Assembly: GCF_003640395.1 (NCBI RefSeq)
Contig: NZ_RBZQ01000003.1
Span: 186,001-250,000, forward strand
DNA: 64,000 nucleotides
DNA from: Stutzerimonas urumqiensis
GTDB taxonomy: Bacteria > Pseudomonadota > Gammaproteobacteria > Pseudomonadales > Pseudomonadaceae
Direction: 5' to 3'
The position numbers and the translations under genes are program-made. The notes under the pieces are model-generated. The model was not told where the DNA came from. It saw nothing but the letters and a program-made list of their open reading frames with translations, and made no database searches. Below are positions 20,420 to 32,559 of the stretch, piece after piece (the first letter of the stretch is position 1; each line of letters starts with the position of its first letter).

Positions 20420-20803
20420 ATGCGCGCTCGCCTCACCCTCGCCCTGACGATCGCCACCAGCCTGAGCCTGGCATCGCTCTCGGGTTGGTGCACCGCCGCG
20501 CCGCAGGACTGCGCGGGCGAGCGGCAGCGGCTGAGCGAAGCGATGAAGGAAGCCCGACTGGCCGGCGACAATGTGCGCCTGACCCGCCTCGAGGGCGAGC
20601 TGACCGCCCTCAACGAGGCCTGCCGGGGACTGGTGCCGGTGCAGCAGAATCATGCCGCGATAGAAGCGGCGACTCGCGAAGTCAGCCGCCACGAGGCCGC
20701 GCTGAGACAGGCGCTCGGGCGCAACGATACGGCAGCGATCGAACTCAACCAGCGACGCCTGGACCGCGCAAGACGTCAGCTCGACGCCTTGCGCGGTCGC
20801 TGA
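20420..20803 (+). CDS. DUF1090 family periplasmic protein (YqjC-like)
   Basis: The 127-residue protein has a signal peptide (residues about 1-27, cleavage after TAA) and a mature charged helical region with two cysteines and many Arg, Glu and Gln residues, predicted to form a coiled coil. This is the DUF1090 pattern, of which E. coli YqjC is an example. GGAG lies five bases before the ATG. It follows ligB by 53 bases. No molecular function is known. Confidence 0.8.
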   Translation: MRARLTLALTIATSLSLASLSGWCTAAPQDCAGERQRLSEAMKEARLAGDNVRLTRLEGELTALNEACRGLVPVQQNHAAIEAATREVSRHEAALRQALGRNDTAAIELNQRRLDRARRQLDALRGR

Positions 20804-20820
20804 GCAATCGAACCCGACGG

Positions 20821-21270
20821 TCAGTAGACGCGGAATTCCTGATGGCAGGCTTCGCAGGCGTCCTCGACCTGCTGCATCGCCGGCGCGACCTGCTCGGGCG
20901 TCAGTGGCTTGGCTCGCGACACCTCGACCAGCCTGGCCGTGGCCTGCTCCAGTTCCCGCGCCAGGCTCTGGAAGCGCTCCTGGCGTTCCCATACCTCGTC
21001 GCGCGCGCTGGTACGTTCGTCGTCCTTGACCTCGGGGAAGTACTGCCAGGGTTGCCGGGACAGCTTGTCCAGACGGACCGCGCCTTGGGCGAAGGCTTCG
21101 CCGTCGAACTTCAGACGGCCGCGCAGCATGCCGCCCATGTCCTCGCTGGTCTGCATCATCTGTTCGAAAATCGCGGTGCGCTTGCCCAGGGGTGAGTTCG
21201 GATCGACGCGATCGCATGCCGCCAGCCCGAGTGTCGCCACCAGGGCCAGCATGGTCACCTTCAGTTTCAT
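20821..21270 (-). CDS. Cytochrome c prime-like lipoprotein
   Basis: The 149-residue protein has an N-terminal signal with lipobox (GLAAC) and a helical mature region that ends in the heme-binding CEACHQEF, with the histidine as proximal ligand. A C-terminal CxxCH in a four-helix protein is the mark of class II cytochromes c (c prime, c-556). An iron-binding periplasmic role in electron transfer or nitric-oxide binding is typical. Being lipidated rather than soluble is less usual. The ribosome site is a weak GGTAGGA. Confidence 0.82.
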   Translation of the reverse strand: MKLKVTMLALVATLGLAACDRVDPNSPLGKRTAIFEQMMQTSEDMGGMLRGRLKFDGEAFAQGAVRLDKLSRQPWQYFPEVKDDERTSARDEVWERQERFQSLARELEQATARLVEVSRAKPLTPEQVAPAMQQVEDACEACHQEFRVY

Positions 21271-21337
21271 CGTCCTACCGCTTGCATCTACAGGAAGCGC
21301 GGATTATCCCGATGCGACGCGATCGGTACAAACGCAC

Positions 21338-21769
21338 CTAGCGCCCCCACTCGCCTCCGGCCGACTCGCAATCGACCTTGGCCTGCGAGCGGTCGGAGGC
21401 TTCGTAGTAGTAGCTGACGATCTTCGCGTGCTCCGGCACCTGGCCATCGAACAGGTCCGTCGTGCCCTGGCTGCCGGTGGCGCGCGCGCTGGTCAACGTC
21501 TCGGGGGTCACCCCGGCCGTGCAGGTGGCGAAGTAACCGGCCGGGCAGCGCTCGCGTTCGTTACGCCGGGCGATGCGGACGTTGTCCACGTCCCGGCAGG
21601 CCCAATCGAGGGCCTGTTTGTCCTTCATCCCGACGAACTCGAAACACTGTTCGGTGATGACCGGCGGCGGTACCGAACCGGCGGACGCGGCGATGACATA
21701 ACAGGAATCGGCGGCCGCAGGCAGGCTGAGCAACGCCAGCGGCAGCAGGGTGACTGGGGCAAGTCTCAT
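21338..21769 (-). CDS. Secreted cysteine-containing protein of unknown function
   Basis: The 143-residue protein begins with a signal peptide ([13 protein letters not shown]). The mature part contains six cysteines (CYV, QCFEF, ACRD, RCPAG, TCTAG, DCES), probably forming disulfides, and an aromatic YYYEAS segment. The start at 21769 begins the signal sequence and has AGGAGA upstream; a longer reading from 21904 is rejected. It is divergent from the ahcY leader. I do not recognise the family. Confidence 0.68.
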   Translation of the reverse strand: MRLAPVTLLPLALLSLPAAADSCYVIAASAGSVPPPVITEQCFEFVGMKDKQALDWACRDVDNVRIARRNERERCPAGYFATCTAGVTPETLTSARATGSQGTTDLFDGQVPEHAKIVSYYYEASDRSQAKVDCESAGGEWGR

Positions 21770-21888
21770 GGGTCGGGTCTCCTGTGAAGCCTGTCGCCCG
21801 GCATCGTCTTTCACCGGACCCTCGGACAATTCGACGCAGGGCAGACGCGGGAGTTCGGACGCCTCCCGACGGGCGTTCGCAGCGAGGC

Positions 21889-21917
21889 TTGGGCGTTTCG
21901 GCACGCGCCGCTATACT
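21889..21917 (+). promoter_or_regulatory. Sigma-70 promoter of ahcY
   Basis: TTGGGC at 21889-21894 and TATACT at 21912-21917 are separated by 17 bases. Transcription from about 21924 would include the whole SAH riboswitch. Confidence 0.6.
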
Positions 21918-21963
21918 CGCCGGGTTTCACGCGACCGACACCGCTCGGCCGCGCCCGCCACCC

Positions 21964-22038
21964 AGCCGAGGGGCGCTGCAGCAGGCTCGACCTGTCAGGC
22001 TCGACTGGGGCGTTTTCCGAACGCATCAACGGCGCCCA
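21964..22038 (+). ncRNA. S-adenosylhomocysteine (SAH) riboswitch
   Basis: The leader of ahcY contains the conserved SAH riboswitch core: CCGAGGGGCGCTGC, then CAGGCTCG, and the downstream AACGGCGCCC that pairs back. This class switches on S-adenosylhomocysteine hydrolase when SAH builds up and is known in Pseudomonas before ahcY. The ribosome site GGAG at about 22055 lies 17 bases after the aptamer, so control of translation is plausible. Confidence 0.9.
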
Positions 22039-22068
22039 TTCGCACACTACGAATGGAGAACTCATCCG

Positions 22069-23475
<1,407 letters not shown>

Positions 23476-23481
23476 TCCGCT

Positions 23482-23560
23482 GGGTGGAAAACGCGCGAAG
23501 CGCTTTTCCACTGCTGGACCCCGGTTGGTGGAAAAGGCCTCCGGTCGTTTTCCACCCTAC
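23482..23560. repeat. REP-like hairpin pair between ahcY and metF
   Basis: Two hairpins share the arm GTGGAAAA: 23484-23511 and 23527-23556. The second ends with CCACCCTAC, the complement of the GTAGGGTGG core seen near 11545 and 15980. They may also attenuate transcription between ahcY and metF. Confidence 0.65.
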
Positions 23561-23658
23561 GCATGAAAAGCCGTTGGAGCTGGAGGTTCGAAGCCTTCGG
23601 CTCTGACGATAAAAGGACGTCTCGGGCAGTACGCTGCCTGACAGCCCCTGGATTCGCC

Positions 23659-24513
23659 ATGAGCCAAACTCAATCCCGCCCCTCGATCAGCTTCGAGTTC
23701 TTCCCCACCAAGACCGATGCCGGGCACGAAAAACTGCTGGCCACCGCGCGCCAGCTGGCTGAATACACGCCGGACTTCTTCTCCTGCACCTACGGTGCCG
23801 GTGGCTCGACCCGCGACCGCACGCTCAACACCGTGCTGCAGCTCGATGGCGAGGTGAAGGTGCCGACCGCACCGCACCTGTCCTGCGTCGGCGACAGCAA
23901 GGCCGAGCTGCGCGACCTGCTGAACACCTACAAGAATGCCGGCATCCGGCGGATCGTCGCCTTGCGCGGCGACCTGCCCTCCGGCATGGGCATGGCCAGC
24001 GGCGAGCTGCGCTATGCCAACGAGCTGGTGGACTTCATCCGTGCCGAGACGGGCGGACACTTCCACATCGAGATCGCCGCCTACCCGGAAATGCACCCGC
24101 AGGCACGCAACTTCGAGGACGACCTGAAGAACTTCGTCCGCAAGGCGCAGGCCGGAGCCAGCAGCGCCATCACCCAGTACTTCTTCAATGCCGACTGCTA
24201 CTTCTACTTCGTCGAGCGTGTGCGCAAGCTGGGCGTGGAGATACCCGTGGTGCCCGGCATCATGCCGATCACCAACTACAGCAAGCTGGCGCGCTTCTCC
24301 GATGCCTGCGGCGCGGAAATCCCGCGCTGGGTCCGCAAGCAGCTCGAAGCCTATGGCGATGACATCGAGAGCATCCAGGCATTCGGTGAAGAGGTGATCA
24401 GCCGGATGTGCGAAAAGCTGCTCGCCGGCGGCGCGCCAGGGCTGCACTTCTACACGCTGAACCAGGCCGAGCCGAGTCTCGCGGTTTACCGCAACCTGCA
24501 GATCGCACGCTGA
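23659..24513 (+). CDS. metF: 5,10-methylenetetrahydrofolate reductase
   Basis: The 284-residue FAD enzyme reduces methylene-tetrahydrofolate to 5-methyl-tetrahydrofolate, which supplies the methyl group for methionine synthesis. The family start SFEFFPTKT, the catalytic-site TYGAGGSTRDRT, LRGD and the FAD-contact AYPEMHPQA are visible, with the C-terminal PGLHFYTLNQ. The start at 23659 gives the expected N terminus; the longer reading from 23563 lies in repeat sequence. It lies downstream of ahcY in the same direction, separated by a REP pair. Confidence 0.96.
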   Translation: MSQTQSRPSISFEFFPTKTDAGHEKLLATARQLAEYTPDFFSCTYGAGGSTRDRTLNTVLQLDGEVKVPTAPHLSCVGDSKAELRDLLNTYKNAGIRRIVALRGDLPSGMGMASGELRYANELVDFIRAETGGHFHIEIAAYPEMHPQARNFEDDLKNFVRKAQAGASSAITQYFFNADCYFYFVERVRKLGVEIPVVPGIMPITNYSKLARFSDACGAEIPRWVRKQLEAYGDDIESIQAFGEEVISRMCEKLLAGGAPGLHFYTLNQAEPSLAVYRNLQIAR

Positions 24514-24598
24514 CCGCATTGGCCGGCCTCGAATCGGGGCTGGCCAATGAACCCAGGACCTGCAACACTGTCGTACCCAATGCGGCGTTGACAGCCCC

Positions 24599-24607
24599 TG
24601 TTATACT
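24599..24607 (+). promoter_or_regulatory. Extended -10 promoter of rhlE
   Basis: TGTTATACT is an extended -10 element (TG-N-TATACT) without a clear -35 at 16-18 bases. It would give rhlE a leader of about 130 bases. Confidence 0.4.
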
Positions 24608-24745
24608 CCGCGCTGCCGCCACGCTTACGTCCGGATGCCGACCACTCGGCAACACTGGACGGGACCGCACCCTTCGCTTTCGGGTCGCATGGTTCGAGCT
24701 TGGCTTGATCATCCCGGGCCACGCCCATACAAGACAGGATCACTC

Positions 24746-26575
24746 ATGTCCTTTGCTTCCCTCGGTCTCTCCGAGGCTCTAGCCGGTGCCGTCGAGGCTG
24801 CTGGCTATGCCCAGCCTACGCCCGTGCAACAGCGGGCGATCCCCGCCGTGTTGCAAGGCCGCGACCTCATGGTCGCCGCCCAGACCGGCACCGGCAAAAC
24901 CGGCGGCTTCGCCCTGCCGGTTCTCGAACTGCTGTTCCCCCAGGGCAGCCAGACCCGCACCCGCGCGCTCGTTGCGCGCCAACCGCGCGTGCTGGTCCTC
25001 ACCCCGACCCGCGAACTGGCCGCTCAGGTCCATGACAGCTTCACGCTCTACGCCCGCGACCTGCCGCTCAAGAGCGCCTGCATCTTCGGCGGCGTCGGCA
25101 TCAATCCCCAGGTCCAGGCGCTGGCCAAGGGCGTCGACGTCCTGGTCGCCTGCCCCGGCCGCCTGCTCGACCTGGCCGGCCAGGGCAGCGTCGATCTCTC
25201 CGCCGTCGAAATCCTCGTGCTCGACGAAGCCGACCGCATGCTCGACATGGGCTTCATCCACGACGTCAAGAAAGTCCTGGCGAAACTCCCCGCCAAGCGC
25301 CAGAACCTGCTGTTCTCGGCGACCTTCTCGCAAGACATCATTAACCTGGCCGGCAAGCTGCTGCATGATCCCGAGCGCATCGAGGTCACGCCGCCGAACA
25401 CCACGGTCGAACGCATCGAGCAACGCGTGTTCCGCATCGCGGCGAGCCACAAGCGTGCGCTGCTGGCGCACCTGATCACCCAGGGCGCGTGGGAGCAGGT
25501 GCTGGTGTTCACCCGCACCAAGCACGGCGCCAACCGCCTCGCCGAGTACCTCGACAAGCACGGCCTGACCGCCGCCGCGATTCACGGCAACAAGAGCCAG
25601 AACGCGCGGACCAAGGCACTGGCCGACTTCAAGGCCAATCAGATCCGCGTGCTGGTCGCGACCGACATCGCTGCCCGCGGACTGGACATCGATCAGCTGC
25701 CGCATGTGGTCAACTTCGAGCTGCCCAATGTCGAGGAAGACTACGTCCACCGCATCGGTCGCACCGGGCGCGCCGGACGCAGCGGCGAAGCGATCTCGCT
25801 GGTCGCACCGGACGAAGAGAAGCTGCTCAAGGGCATCGAGCGCATGACCAAGCAGCAGATCCCGCAAGGCGACCTGCTGGGCTTCGATGTCAGCACGCTC
25901 GAGGCGGAGAAGCCCGAATCCCGCGAACCGCGGGAGCCCCGCAAGCCGCGTGGCGGGGATCGCAACAAGCCGACCCGCAAGGCAGCACCGGGCGAGAAGC
26001 CGGCGGCCCAGGCCGCGCCGGGCGAATCCGCCGAAGCCCCGCGCAATCGCCGCCGCCGTGGCGGTGGCCGCAGCAAAGGTGCCGAGGCCCAGCAGGCTGC
26101 CCAACCGGTGGCCCGCCCGCCACGCCTTCCGCAGGATCGTGATCCGGAGGTCTTTCTCGACGACGAGATCGATAACTTCGGTAACCGTGTCGACTACGTA
26201 AGCCCTTACGAAGGGAAGTCGCAGGGTCGTGGTCGTCGTGGCAATGCCGGCCGTCCGGGCGCATCAGCCGCCCAGCCAGCTAAGCCCCGCAGTGGAACAG
26301 CAGGCAAGGCCAAGCAGCCGGCCAAGCGCCAAGGCCCGCGTAACGGACAGAACCGCGCCGCCCAGCCGCGTCGGGGTAGTGCCGATTCGCTGGAACGCAT
26401 GCAGGCCATGGAGTCTGGCCAGTTCGTTCCGACGGCCAACAAGCCGACGCGTCAGCCGGTGATCGTGCGCAAGGAGTCCAAGCTCGATCGCCTGCCGAGC
26501 CTGGAGCAGCTCGAGCAGTTGCCGACCTCCAAGCCTCGCGGCGAACGACCCGCATTGCTGACACGCAATCGCTGA
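24746..26575 (+). CDS. rhlE: DEAD-box ATP-dependent RNA helicase RhlE
   Basis: The 609-residue helicase has the full DEAD-box set: the Q motif ([12 protein letters not shown]), Walker [15 protein letters not shown], the DEAD motif [15 protein letters not shown] in LFSATFS, and [13 protein letters not shown]. The core ends at about residue 370. The remaining 240 residues are basic, Arg/Gly/Pro/Ala rich and low complexity, a typical RNA-binding tail of RhlE proteins in Pseudomonas. It unwinds structured RNA and supports ribosome and mRNA turnover, especially in cold. In P. aeruginosa this gene also flanks mexAB-oprM. A strong terminator follows. Confidence 0.94.
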   Translation: MSFASLGLSEALAGAVEAAGYAQPTPVQQRAIPAVLQGRDLMVAAQTGTGKTGGFALPVLELLFPQGSQTRTRALVARQPRVLVLTPTRELAAQVHDSFTLYARDLPLKSACIFGGVGINPQVQALAKGVDVLVACPGRLLDLAGQGSVDLSAVEILVLDEADRMLDMGFIHDVKKVLAKLPAKRQNLLFSATFSQDIINLAGKLLHDPERIEVTPPNTTVERIEQRVFRIAASHKRALLAHLITQGAWEQVLVFTRTKHGANRLAEYLDKHGLTAAAIHGNKSQNARTKALADFKANQIRVLVATDIAARGLDIDQLPHVVNFELPNVEEDYVHRIGRTGRAGRSGEAISLVAPDEEKLLKGIERMTKQQIPQGDLLGFDVSTLEAEKPESREPREPRKPRGGDRNKPTRKAAPGEKPAAQAAPGESAEAPRNRRRRGGGRSKGAEAQQAAQPVARPPRLPQDRDPEVFLDDEIDNFGNRVDYVSPYEGKSQGRGRRGNAGRPGASAAQPAKPRSGTAGKAKQPAKRQGPRNGQNRAAQPRRGSADSLERMQAMESGQFVPTANKPTRQPVIVRKESKLDRLPSLEQLEQLPTSKPRGERPALLTRNR

Positions 26576-26587
26576 TCGCTTCGCCGT

Positions 26588-26623
26588 AACGAAGAAAGCC
26601 GCCCCAGGGCGGCTTTCTTCGTT
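26588..26623. terminator. Bidirectional terminator between rhlE and the RND operon
   Basis: A perfect 16-bp stem (AACGAAGAAAGCCGCC and its complement, loop CCAG) with TTTT on the plus side and A-rich sequence on the other serves both convergent transcripts. Confidence 0.9.
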
Positions 26624-26639
26624 TTCATCAAGGCATTGA

Positions 26640-28070
26640 TCAATCGGCCGGCGCATCCGTCCGGACAGTTCGTGCCAGCGGCGTGCTCGCAACGTCCCAA
26701 CCGCCGCCAAGCGCGGTGTAGAGGCCGACCGCCGTGGTGAGCTGGGCCAGCCGATCCGTGATCAGCTGCTGCTGGGCTTCGAACAGCTGACGCTGCGCAT
26801 CCAGCAGCGTCAGGTAGCTTTCCACGCCCGTCCGGTAGCGCCGCTCCGCAAGGCGGTAGTACTCGGCGCTGGTCTCGGCCAGGTCCCGCTGCGCCGCGAC
26901 CTGCTCGGCGTAGGTTTCGCGCGCGGCCAGGGCGTCGGCAACCTCGCGGAACGCCGTCTGAATGGCGCCCTCGTAGGCGGCGACCTGCGCGTTCTTGATC
27001 AGCCGCGCGTAGTCCAGGTTCGCCCGCAGTTGGCCTGCCGTGAAGATCGGAACGCTGATCGACGGCGCGAAACTCCAGTACCCCGAGCCCCCGTCGAACA
27101 GACCGGACAACTCGGCGCTGGCGCTGCCGGCGGCGCCTGTCAGGCTGATGCTGGGGAAGAACGCGGCCCGCGCCGCACCGATGTTGGCATTGGCGGCGAG
27201 CAGTTCATGCTCGGCTTGCAGGATGTCGGGGCGCTTGTACAGCAGGTCCGACGGCAGACCGACCGGCAGCTCGGCCAGGAGGTTCTCGCCCAGTTCGGCA
27301 GGCTGCAGGTCGGAGCCGATTGGTGCGCCGACCAGCTGGACCAGGGCATTGCGATCCTGCAGCACCTGGCGCCGATAGCGCGCCAGCGCGACCCGCGCGC
27401 TTTCCACTGCGCTGCGCGCCTGCTGAAGCTCGAGCGCCGAGGCGACGCCCACATCGAACGAGCGCTGGGTCAGCGCCAGGCTTTTCTCGTAGGTTTCGAG
27501 CGTATCGCGCGTCAGGCCCAGCAGCGCCTGATCGGCCTGGAGCGTCAGCCAGGCATTGGCGACGCTGGCGATGAGGCTCAGCCGGGTCGCATAGCGTGCG
27601 GCATCGGAGGCGAAGTACTGCTGCAAGGCTTGTTCGCGCAGGCTGTCGAGTCGACCGAACAGATCGAGCTCCCAGGAAACGCCCAGCGTGGCACTGTACT
27701 GGCTGCCGATCACCGGCTCGCCGGTCCGGGTCAGATCGCCCGGCGTACGCGTCCGCTGGCCGCTGCCATCGGCACTGACGAAGGGGAACAGCTCGGCTCG
27801 CTGGACCCGATACAGGGCACGGTAGGCCTCGACGTTCAGGGCCGCGACGCGCAGGTCGCGGTTGTTTTCCAGCGCGAGGCCAACCACCCGCTGCAAGGCC
27901 GGGTCGCGGAAGAATTCGCGCCAGCCCAGCTCCATCGGCTGGGTCTGTGCGCCGGCCTCGGCTGTACGCCATTGATCATCGATCGGCGCCGCCGGGCGCT
28001 CATAGTCCGGGATCAGCGAGCAGCCGCTCAAAACGCCCAGCAAGGCCAGGCTCAACAAGGTTTTGTTCAT
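26640..28070 (-). CDS. RND efflux outer-membrane channel (OprM/TtgC type)
   Basis: The 476-residue protein is an outer-membrane lipoprotein of the TolC/NodT group: lipobox [13 protein letters not shown], then two structural repeats with long helices that form the periplasmic tunnel, including the [14 protein letters not shown] and [13 protein letters not shown] segments. It completes the tripartite pump by leading drugs across the outer membrane. Its ATG overlaps the permease stop as ATGA. The order fusion protein, permease, channel and the flanking rhlE match mexAB-oprM of P. aeruginosa and ttgABC of P. putida. Confidence 0.93.
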   Translation of the reverse strand: MNKTLLSLALLGVLSGCSLIPDYERPAAPIDDQWRTAEAGAQTQPMELGWREFFRDPALQRVVGLALENNRDLRVAALNVEAYRALYRVQRAELFPFVSADGSGQRTRTPGDLTRTGEPVIGSQYSATLGVSWELDLFGRLDSLREQALQQYFASDAARYATRLSLIASVANAWLTLQADQALLGLTRDTLETYEKSLALTQRSFDVGVASALELQQARSAVESARVALARYRRQVLQDRNALVQLVGAPIGSDLQPAELGENLLAELPVGLPSDLLYKRPDILQAEHELLAANANIGAARAAFFPSISLTGAAGSASAELSGLFDGGSGYWSFAPSISVPIFTAGQLRANLDYARLIKNAQVAAYEGAIQTAFREVADALAARETYAEQVAAQRDLAETSAEYYRLAERRYRTGVESYLTLLDAQRQLFEAQQQLITDRLAQLTTAVGLYTALGGGWDVASTPLARTVRTDAPAD

Positions 28071-31000
28071 GCGTGCCCGTTCTCCTTGCGATCCGCGTTG
28101 CGTTTGCGACGGTCGAAGAACTCGCCAATCGCGACGTAGAACAACGGAATCCAGAAAATCGCCAGAATGGCCGCCGAGAGCATGCCCCCGATCACGCCGG
28201 TACCGATCGCCTGCTTGCTGCCGGCGCCCGCGCCGGTGGCGATGGCCAGCGGCAGCACACCGAGAATGAACGCCAGCGACGTCATCACGATCGGCCGCAG
28301 ACGCATGCGGCTGGCCTCCAGCGCGGCCTCCTTGAAGCTCTTGCCCTGCTCGTGGAGCGACTTGGCGAACTCGACGATGAGGATCGCGTTACGGGCCGAC
28401 AGACCGATCGTGGTGATCAGGCCGACCTGGAAGAACACATCGTTCGACAGCCCGCGCAGCAGGGTGAACACCACCGCACCGATCACCCCGAGCGGCACGA
28501 CGAGCATCACCGCGAACGGAATCGACCAACTCTCGTACAGCGCCGCCAGGCACAGGAACACCACCAGCAGGGACAAGGCGTAGAGCGCCGTGGTCTGCGA
28601 GCCGGCCAGCCGCTCCTCGTAGGATTGGCCGGTCCAGGAGAAGCCGATGCCTTCGGGCAATTGCTCGGCGATACGGGCGATCTCGTTCATCGCCTCGCCC
28701 GAGCTATAGCCCGGCGCCGGCTCGCCGAGCATCTCGACGGCGTTCACGCCATTGAAGCGCGTGAGTTTCGGCGAGCCGTAGACCCACTCGCCGGACGCGA
28801 AGGCATCGAAGGGCACCATTTCCCCGGCGTCGTTGCGCACGTACCAGCGCGACAGGTCTTCCGGGTTCATGCGGGCCTGGGCCTCGCCCTGGATGTAGAC
28901 CCGCTTGACCCGCCCGTCATCGATGAAGTCGTTGACATAGGCAGAGCCCCAGGCGATCGACATCGTTTCGTTGATGGCGGCCAGCGAGACGCCGAGGGCC
29001 CGCGCCTTTTCGTCATCGATGGTGATCTTGTACTGCGGCTCGTCCACCAGGCTGTTGGCCCGCACCCGCGTCAGCACCGGGCTCTGGTTGGCCAGTTTCA
29101 GGAACTGGTCGCGGGCCTGTTGCAGCACGGCCTGGCCGACACCGGCCCGGTCCTGCAGGTAGAGGTTGAAGCCGGTCGCGTTGCCCAGCTCCATGACCGC
29201 CGGCGGGGCGAAGGCGAAGACCATCGCATCACGCAGGCTGGCGAAGTGCTGCTGTGCCCGCTGGGCCAGCGCGAAGACGCTCGAACCTTCTTCGGTGCGC
29301 TCGCCCCAGGGTTTGAGGCTGATGAAGGCGATACCGGAGTTCTGCCCGCGACCCGCGAAGCTGAAGCCAGTGACGGTGAACACCGAATTGACCACCTCGG
29401 CCTCTTCGGTCAGCAGGTACTCACGCATCTTGTCCATCGTCTGCTGGGTGCGCTCGGCGGTCGAGCCGGGCGGCGTCATCACCTGAACGAACAGCACGCC
29501 CTGATCTTCCTCAGGCAGGAACGCTGTCGGCACGCGGCTGAACAGCAGCGCCATCACGCCGACAATCAGCGCATAGAGCAGCAGGAACGGCAGCTTGCGG
29601 CGCAGAATCGCAGCCACGCCGCGCTCGTATCCATTCACGCTGCGCTCGAACGTGCGGTTGAACCAGCCGAAGAAGCCGCGGCTGGCGTGATGCTCACCCT
29701 TGGCGATCGGCTTGAGCAGGGTCGCGCAGAGCGCCGGCGTGAAGATCAGCGCGACCAGCACCGACAGCACCATCGCCGATACGATCGTGATGGAGAACTG
29801 GCGATAGATCACGCCGGTCGAGCCACCGAAGAACGCCATCGGCAGCAGCACCGCCGACAGCACCACGCCGATACCGACGAGCGCGCCCTGAATCTGCCCC
29901 ATCGACTTGCGCGTGGCCTCGCGCGGGGAAAGGCCTTCCTCGCGCATCACCCGCTCGACGTTTTCCACCACCACGATCGCGTCGTCCACCAGCAGGCCGA
30001 TCGCCAACACCATCGCGAACATGGTCAGGGTGTTGATGCTGTAGCCGAACACCGCGAGGACGCCGAAGGTTCCGAGCAGCACCACCGGTACCGCCAGCGT
30101 CGGAATCAGCGTGGCGCGGAAGTTCTGCAGGAACAGGTACATCACCAGGAAGACCAGCACGAAGGCTTCGATCAGCGTATGGACGACGCCTTCGATCGAG
30201 GCCGAGATCACCGGCGTGGTGTCGTACGGATAGACCACCTCGACGCCCGCCGGGAAGAACGGCTCGAGTTCGGCGATCGTCTGCCTGACCCCCTCGACCG
30301 TGCTGAGGGCGTTCGCGCCGGTGGCGAGCTTCAGCGCGATACCCGTCGCCGGCTTGCCGTTGTACATGGCGCTGATGCTGTAGTTCTCGGCACCGAGCTC
30401 GACTCGCGCGACATCCCCGAGCCGGACCTGGGAGCCGTCCGACTGGACCTTCAGCAGGATCTGGCGGAACTGCTCGGGGTCCTGCAAACGGGTCTTGCCG
30501 ATGATGGTCGCGTTCAGCTGCTGTCCCTCGACCGCCGGCAAGCCGCCAAGCTGGCCTGTCGAGACCTGTACGTTCTGCGCCTGGATCGCGTCGCGGACGT
30601 CGCTCGGCGTCAACTGGTAGCGCTGCAGCTTGGAGGGGTCGAGCCAGATGCGCATCGCGTACTGGGCACCGAAGACCTGGAAGTCGCCGACCCCCTTGGT
30701 CCGCGAAAGCGGATCTTGCAGGTTGGCCACCGCGTAGTCGGCAAGGTCGCTCTGGTTCAGCGAACCATCGGTCGACACCAGACCGATCACGATCAGGAAG
30801 TTCTTCACCGCCTTGGTGACGCGGATCCCCTGCTGCTGCACCTCTTGCGGCAACAGAGGCGTGGCGAGTTGCAGCTTGTTCTGGACCTGGACCTGCGCGA
30901 TGTCGGGGTCGGTGCCCTGCTCGAAGGTCACCGTGATCGACATGCTGCCGTCGGAGTTGCTCTCCGAGGAGATGTAGCGCAAGCCGTCCAGGCCATTGAG

Positions 31001-31204
31001 CTGCTGCTCGATGACCTGCACGACGGTGTCCTGCACGGTTTGTGCGGAGGCACCCGGATAGCGCACGGAGATGCCGACGGCCGGCGCGGCGATGCTCGGG
31101 TACTGGTTGATCGGCAGCTTGAGGATGGACAGCCCACCCGCCAGCATGATCACCAGGGCGATGACCCAGGCGAAGATCGGTCTGTCGATGAAAAACTTGG
31201 ACAT
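28067..31204 (-). CDS. RND multidrug efflux permease (MexB/TtgB type)
   Basis: The 1045-residue inner-membrane transporter has the hydrophobe/amphiphile RND layout: N-terminal helix ([14 protein letters not shown]), two large periplasmic loops (about 40-335 and 565-870) and twelve membrane helices. The proton-relay aspartate pair is visible in [18 protein letters not shown]. Loop features such as the ATG-rich substrate region (LATGANAL) fit MexB/AcrB/TtgB. It exports solvents and antibiotics with energy from protons. It begins eight bases after the fusion-protein gene and overlaps the channel gene. I leave the gene symbol open between mexB and ttgB. Confidence 0.94.
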   Translation of the reverse strand: MSKFFIDRPIFAWVIALVIMLAGGLSILKLPINQYPSIAAPAVGISVRYPGASAQTVQDTVVQVIEQQLNGLDGLRYISSESNSDGSMSITVTFEQGTDPDIAQVQVQNKLQLATPLLPQEVQQQGIRVTKAVKNFLIVIGLVSTDGSLNQSDLADYAVANLQDPLSRTKGVGDFQVFGAQYAMRIWLDPSKLQRYQLTPSDVRDAIQAQNVQVSTGQLGGLPAVEGQQLNATIIGKTRLQDPEQFRQILLKVQSDGSQVRLGDVARVELGAENYSISAMYNGKPATGIALKLATGANALSTVEGVRQTIAELEPFFPAGVEVVYPYDTTPVISASIEGVVHTLIEAFVLVFLVMYLFLQNFRATLIPTLAVPVVLLGTFGVLAVFGYSINTLTMFAMVLAIGLLVDDAIVVVENVERVMREEGLSPREATRKSMGQIQGALVGIGVVLSAVLLPMAFFGGSTGVIYRQFSITIVSAMVLSVLVALIFTPALCATLLKPIAKGEHHASRGFFGWFNRTFERSVNGYERGVAAILRRKLPFLLLYALIVGVMALLFSRVPTAFLPEEDQGVLFVQVMTPPGSTAERTQQTMDKMREYLLTEEAEVVNSVFTVTGFSFAGRGQNSGIAFISLKPWGERTEEGSSVFALAQRAQQHFASLRDAMVFAFAPPAVMELGNATGFNLYLQDRAGVGQAVLQQARDQFLKLANQSPVLTRVRANSLVDEPQYKITIDDEKARALGVSLAAINETMSIAWGSAYVNDFIDDGRVKRVYIQGEAQARMNPEDLSRWYVRNDAGEMVPFDAFASGEWVYGSPKLTRFNGVNAVEMLGEPAPGYSSGEAMNEIARIAEQLPEGIGFSWTGQSYEERLAGSQTTALYALSLLVVFLCLAALYESWSIPFAVMLVVPLGVIGAVVFTLLRGLSNDVFFQVGLITTIGLSARNAILIVEFAKSLHEQGKSFKEAALEASRMRLRPIVMTSLAFILGVLPLAIATGAGAGSKQAIGTGVIGGMLSAAILAIFWIPLFYVAIGEFFDRRKRNADRKENGHA

Positions 31205-31212
31205 GCTGAACC

Positions 31213-32355
31213 TCAGCCCTGGCGGGCCTGGACCGCCGGCGTCTGCTCGCCGACGTTGGTGGCCGGCACGGCCTCGACCGCCATGCCGGGCTGGATGAAC
31301 TGCAAGCCCTCGGTGATCAGCCGATCACCCGGCTCGAGGCCCTCGCCAATCAGCCAGCGGTTGCCGACCGCGCGTTCGGTCTTGACCTGCCGCACCTCGA
31401 CCTTGCCTTCGTCGTTGACGACCATGGCCGTCGCCTCGCCTTTCGGGTTGCGCGTGATGCCCTGCTGCGGCGCGAGAACCGCCTCGGCCTTGACGCCCGC
31501 CACCAGCCGCGCGTGAACGAACATGCCCGGCAGCAGCATGCGCTCGGGATTGGGGAATACCGCCCGCAAGGTCACCGAACCGGTGCCGGTGTCGACCGCC
31601 AGCTCGGTGAATTCCAGCGTGCCCTGCTGGCCGAAGGTGGTGCCGTCCTCGAGCACCAGCTCGACCTTGGCGGCGTTCTCGCCGACGCGCTGGAGGCGCC
31701 CGGCTTCCAGGTCCTGACGCAGGGTCAGCAGGTCGCGCACCGGCTGGGTCACGTCGACGTAGATCGGATCGAGCTGGCGGATGGTCGCCAGCTCCTGCGC
31801 CTGGCCGATGCTGACCAGCGCGCCCTCGCTGACCGCGGAACGGCCGATGCGACCGGAAATCGGCGCCAGCACCTTGGTGTAGCGCAGGTTGATCTCGGCG
31901 CGATCCAGCTCGGCCTGGGCCTGCAGGGTCGCCGCGCGGGCTTCGTCATACGCCTGCTGGCTGACCGCCTGCTCCTTGACCAGCAGCGCGTACCGATCGG
32001 ACAGCGACTTGGCCGACGCCAGCTGCGCTTTCGCGCTGGCGAACGTCGCCTCGTAGACGGACGGGTCGATCTGGTAGAGCTGTTGCCCCGCCTTGACTTC
32101 GCTGCCCTCGGTGAAAAGACGCTTCTGGATGATGCCGTCGACCTGCGGCCGGACCTCGGCCACGCGGTACGCGACGGTGCGTCCGGGCAGCTCGACGGTG
32201 AGTTCGAAGGGTTCGGATTCCAGCGTGACGACGCCGACCTTGGGCGTCTGCGGAGCCGCTGGCGGGGCTTCGGCTTGCTGCTGTTCGCAGCCGCTGAGCA
32301 GGAATGCGGTGGCAACGAGCGAGATCAGAGCAGCACCGATTGACTTGGCTGGCAT
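31213..32355 (-). CDS. RND efflux periplasmic fusion lipoprotein (MexA/TtgA type)
   Basis: The 380-residue protein has the lipobox LLSGCEQQQ, a lipoyl/biotinyl-like part in two halves ([24 protein letters not shown] and [11 protein letters not shown]) around a helical hairpin, then a beta-barrel domain ([12 protein letters not shown]). It links the permease to the outer-membrane channel. The start at 32355 has AGAGGTG upstream; the longer reading from 32547 crosses the operator and is rejected. It heads the three-gene operon behind a TtgR-like operator. Confidence 0.93.
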   Translation of the reverse strand: MPAKSIGAALISLVATAFLLSGCEQQQAEAPPAAPQTPKVGVVTLESEPFELTVELPGRTVAYRVAEVRPQVDGIIQKRLFTEGSEVKAGQQLYQIDPSVYEATFASAKAQLASAKSLSDRYALLVKEQAVSQQAYDEARAATLQAQAELDRAEINLRYTKVLAPISGRIGRSAVSEGALVSIGQAQELATIRQLDPIYVDVTQPVRDLLTLRQDLEAGRLQRVGENAAKVELVLEDGTTFGQQGTLEFTELAVDTGTGSVTLRAVFPNPERMLLPGMFVHARLVAGVKAEAVLAPQQGITRNPKGEATAMVVNDEGKVEVRQVKTERAVGNRWLIGEGLEPGDRLITEGLQFIQPGMAVEAVPATNVGEQTPAVQARQG

Positions 32356-32430
32356 GAACACGACACCTCTGGAAACGGATCGAGCCCGGCGCGAGAAGCC
32401 GAGCAATGCGGTCGGAATGAACAGTGGCGG

Positions 32431-32462
32431 GAATATACTTACATTCACTTTTGTTTGTAAAT
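32431..32462 (-). promoter_or_regulatory. TtgR-type operator of the RND operon
   Basis: Read on the minus strand, ATTTACAAACAAAAGTGAAT runs on into GTAAGTATATTC. This matches, with a few changes in the centre, the TtgR operator I recall before ttgABC of P. putida (TTTACAAACAACCATGAATG then TAAGTATA). It lies 76-107 bases before the fusion-protein start and contains -10-like AT-rich sequence. The repressor gene itself is not adjacent. Confidence 0.7.
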
Positions 32463-32535
32463 CGCCGGATCGGTCTGCTGCGGGCCTTCCACGGCCGTTT
32501 ACCGAACATTTACCGCCTCGCGGGACCGAAAAGCA

Positions 32536-32559
32536 GAACGCCGGCATAGGCCGGCGTTC
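32536..32559 (-). terminator. Terminator after the yceI-like gene
   Basis: A 10-bp perfect stem (GAACGCCGGC, four-base loop, GCCGGCGTTC) lies 21 bases past the stop and is followed on the minus strand by TGCTTTTC. It insulates the RND operator from upstream transcription. Confidence 0.8.

Noticed and set aside
24588..24607. TTGACA and TATACT before rhlE as a -35/-10 pair
   Set aside because: The spacing is only 8 bases; the -10 is better read as an extended -10 element.
27947..31516. A 1189-codon open frame on the plus strand
   Set aside because: It is antisense to the RND permease and channel genes, is rich in His, Arg and Gln as expected for a reverse reading of GC-rich coding DNA, and has no domain.
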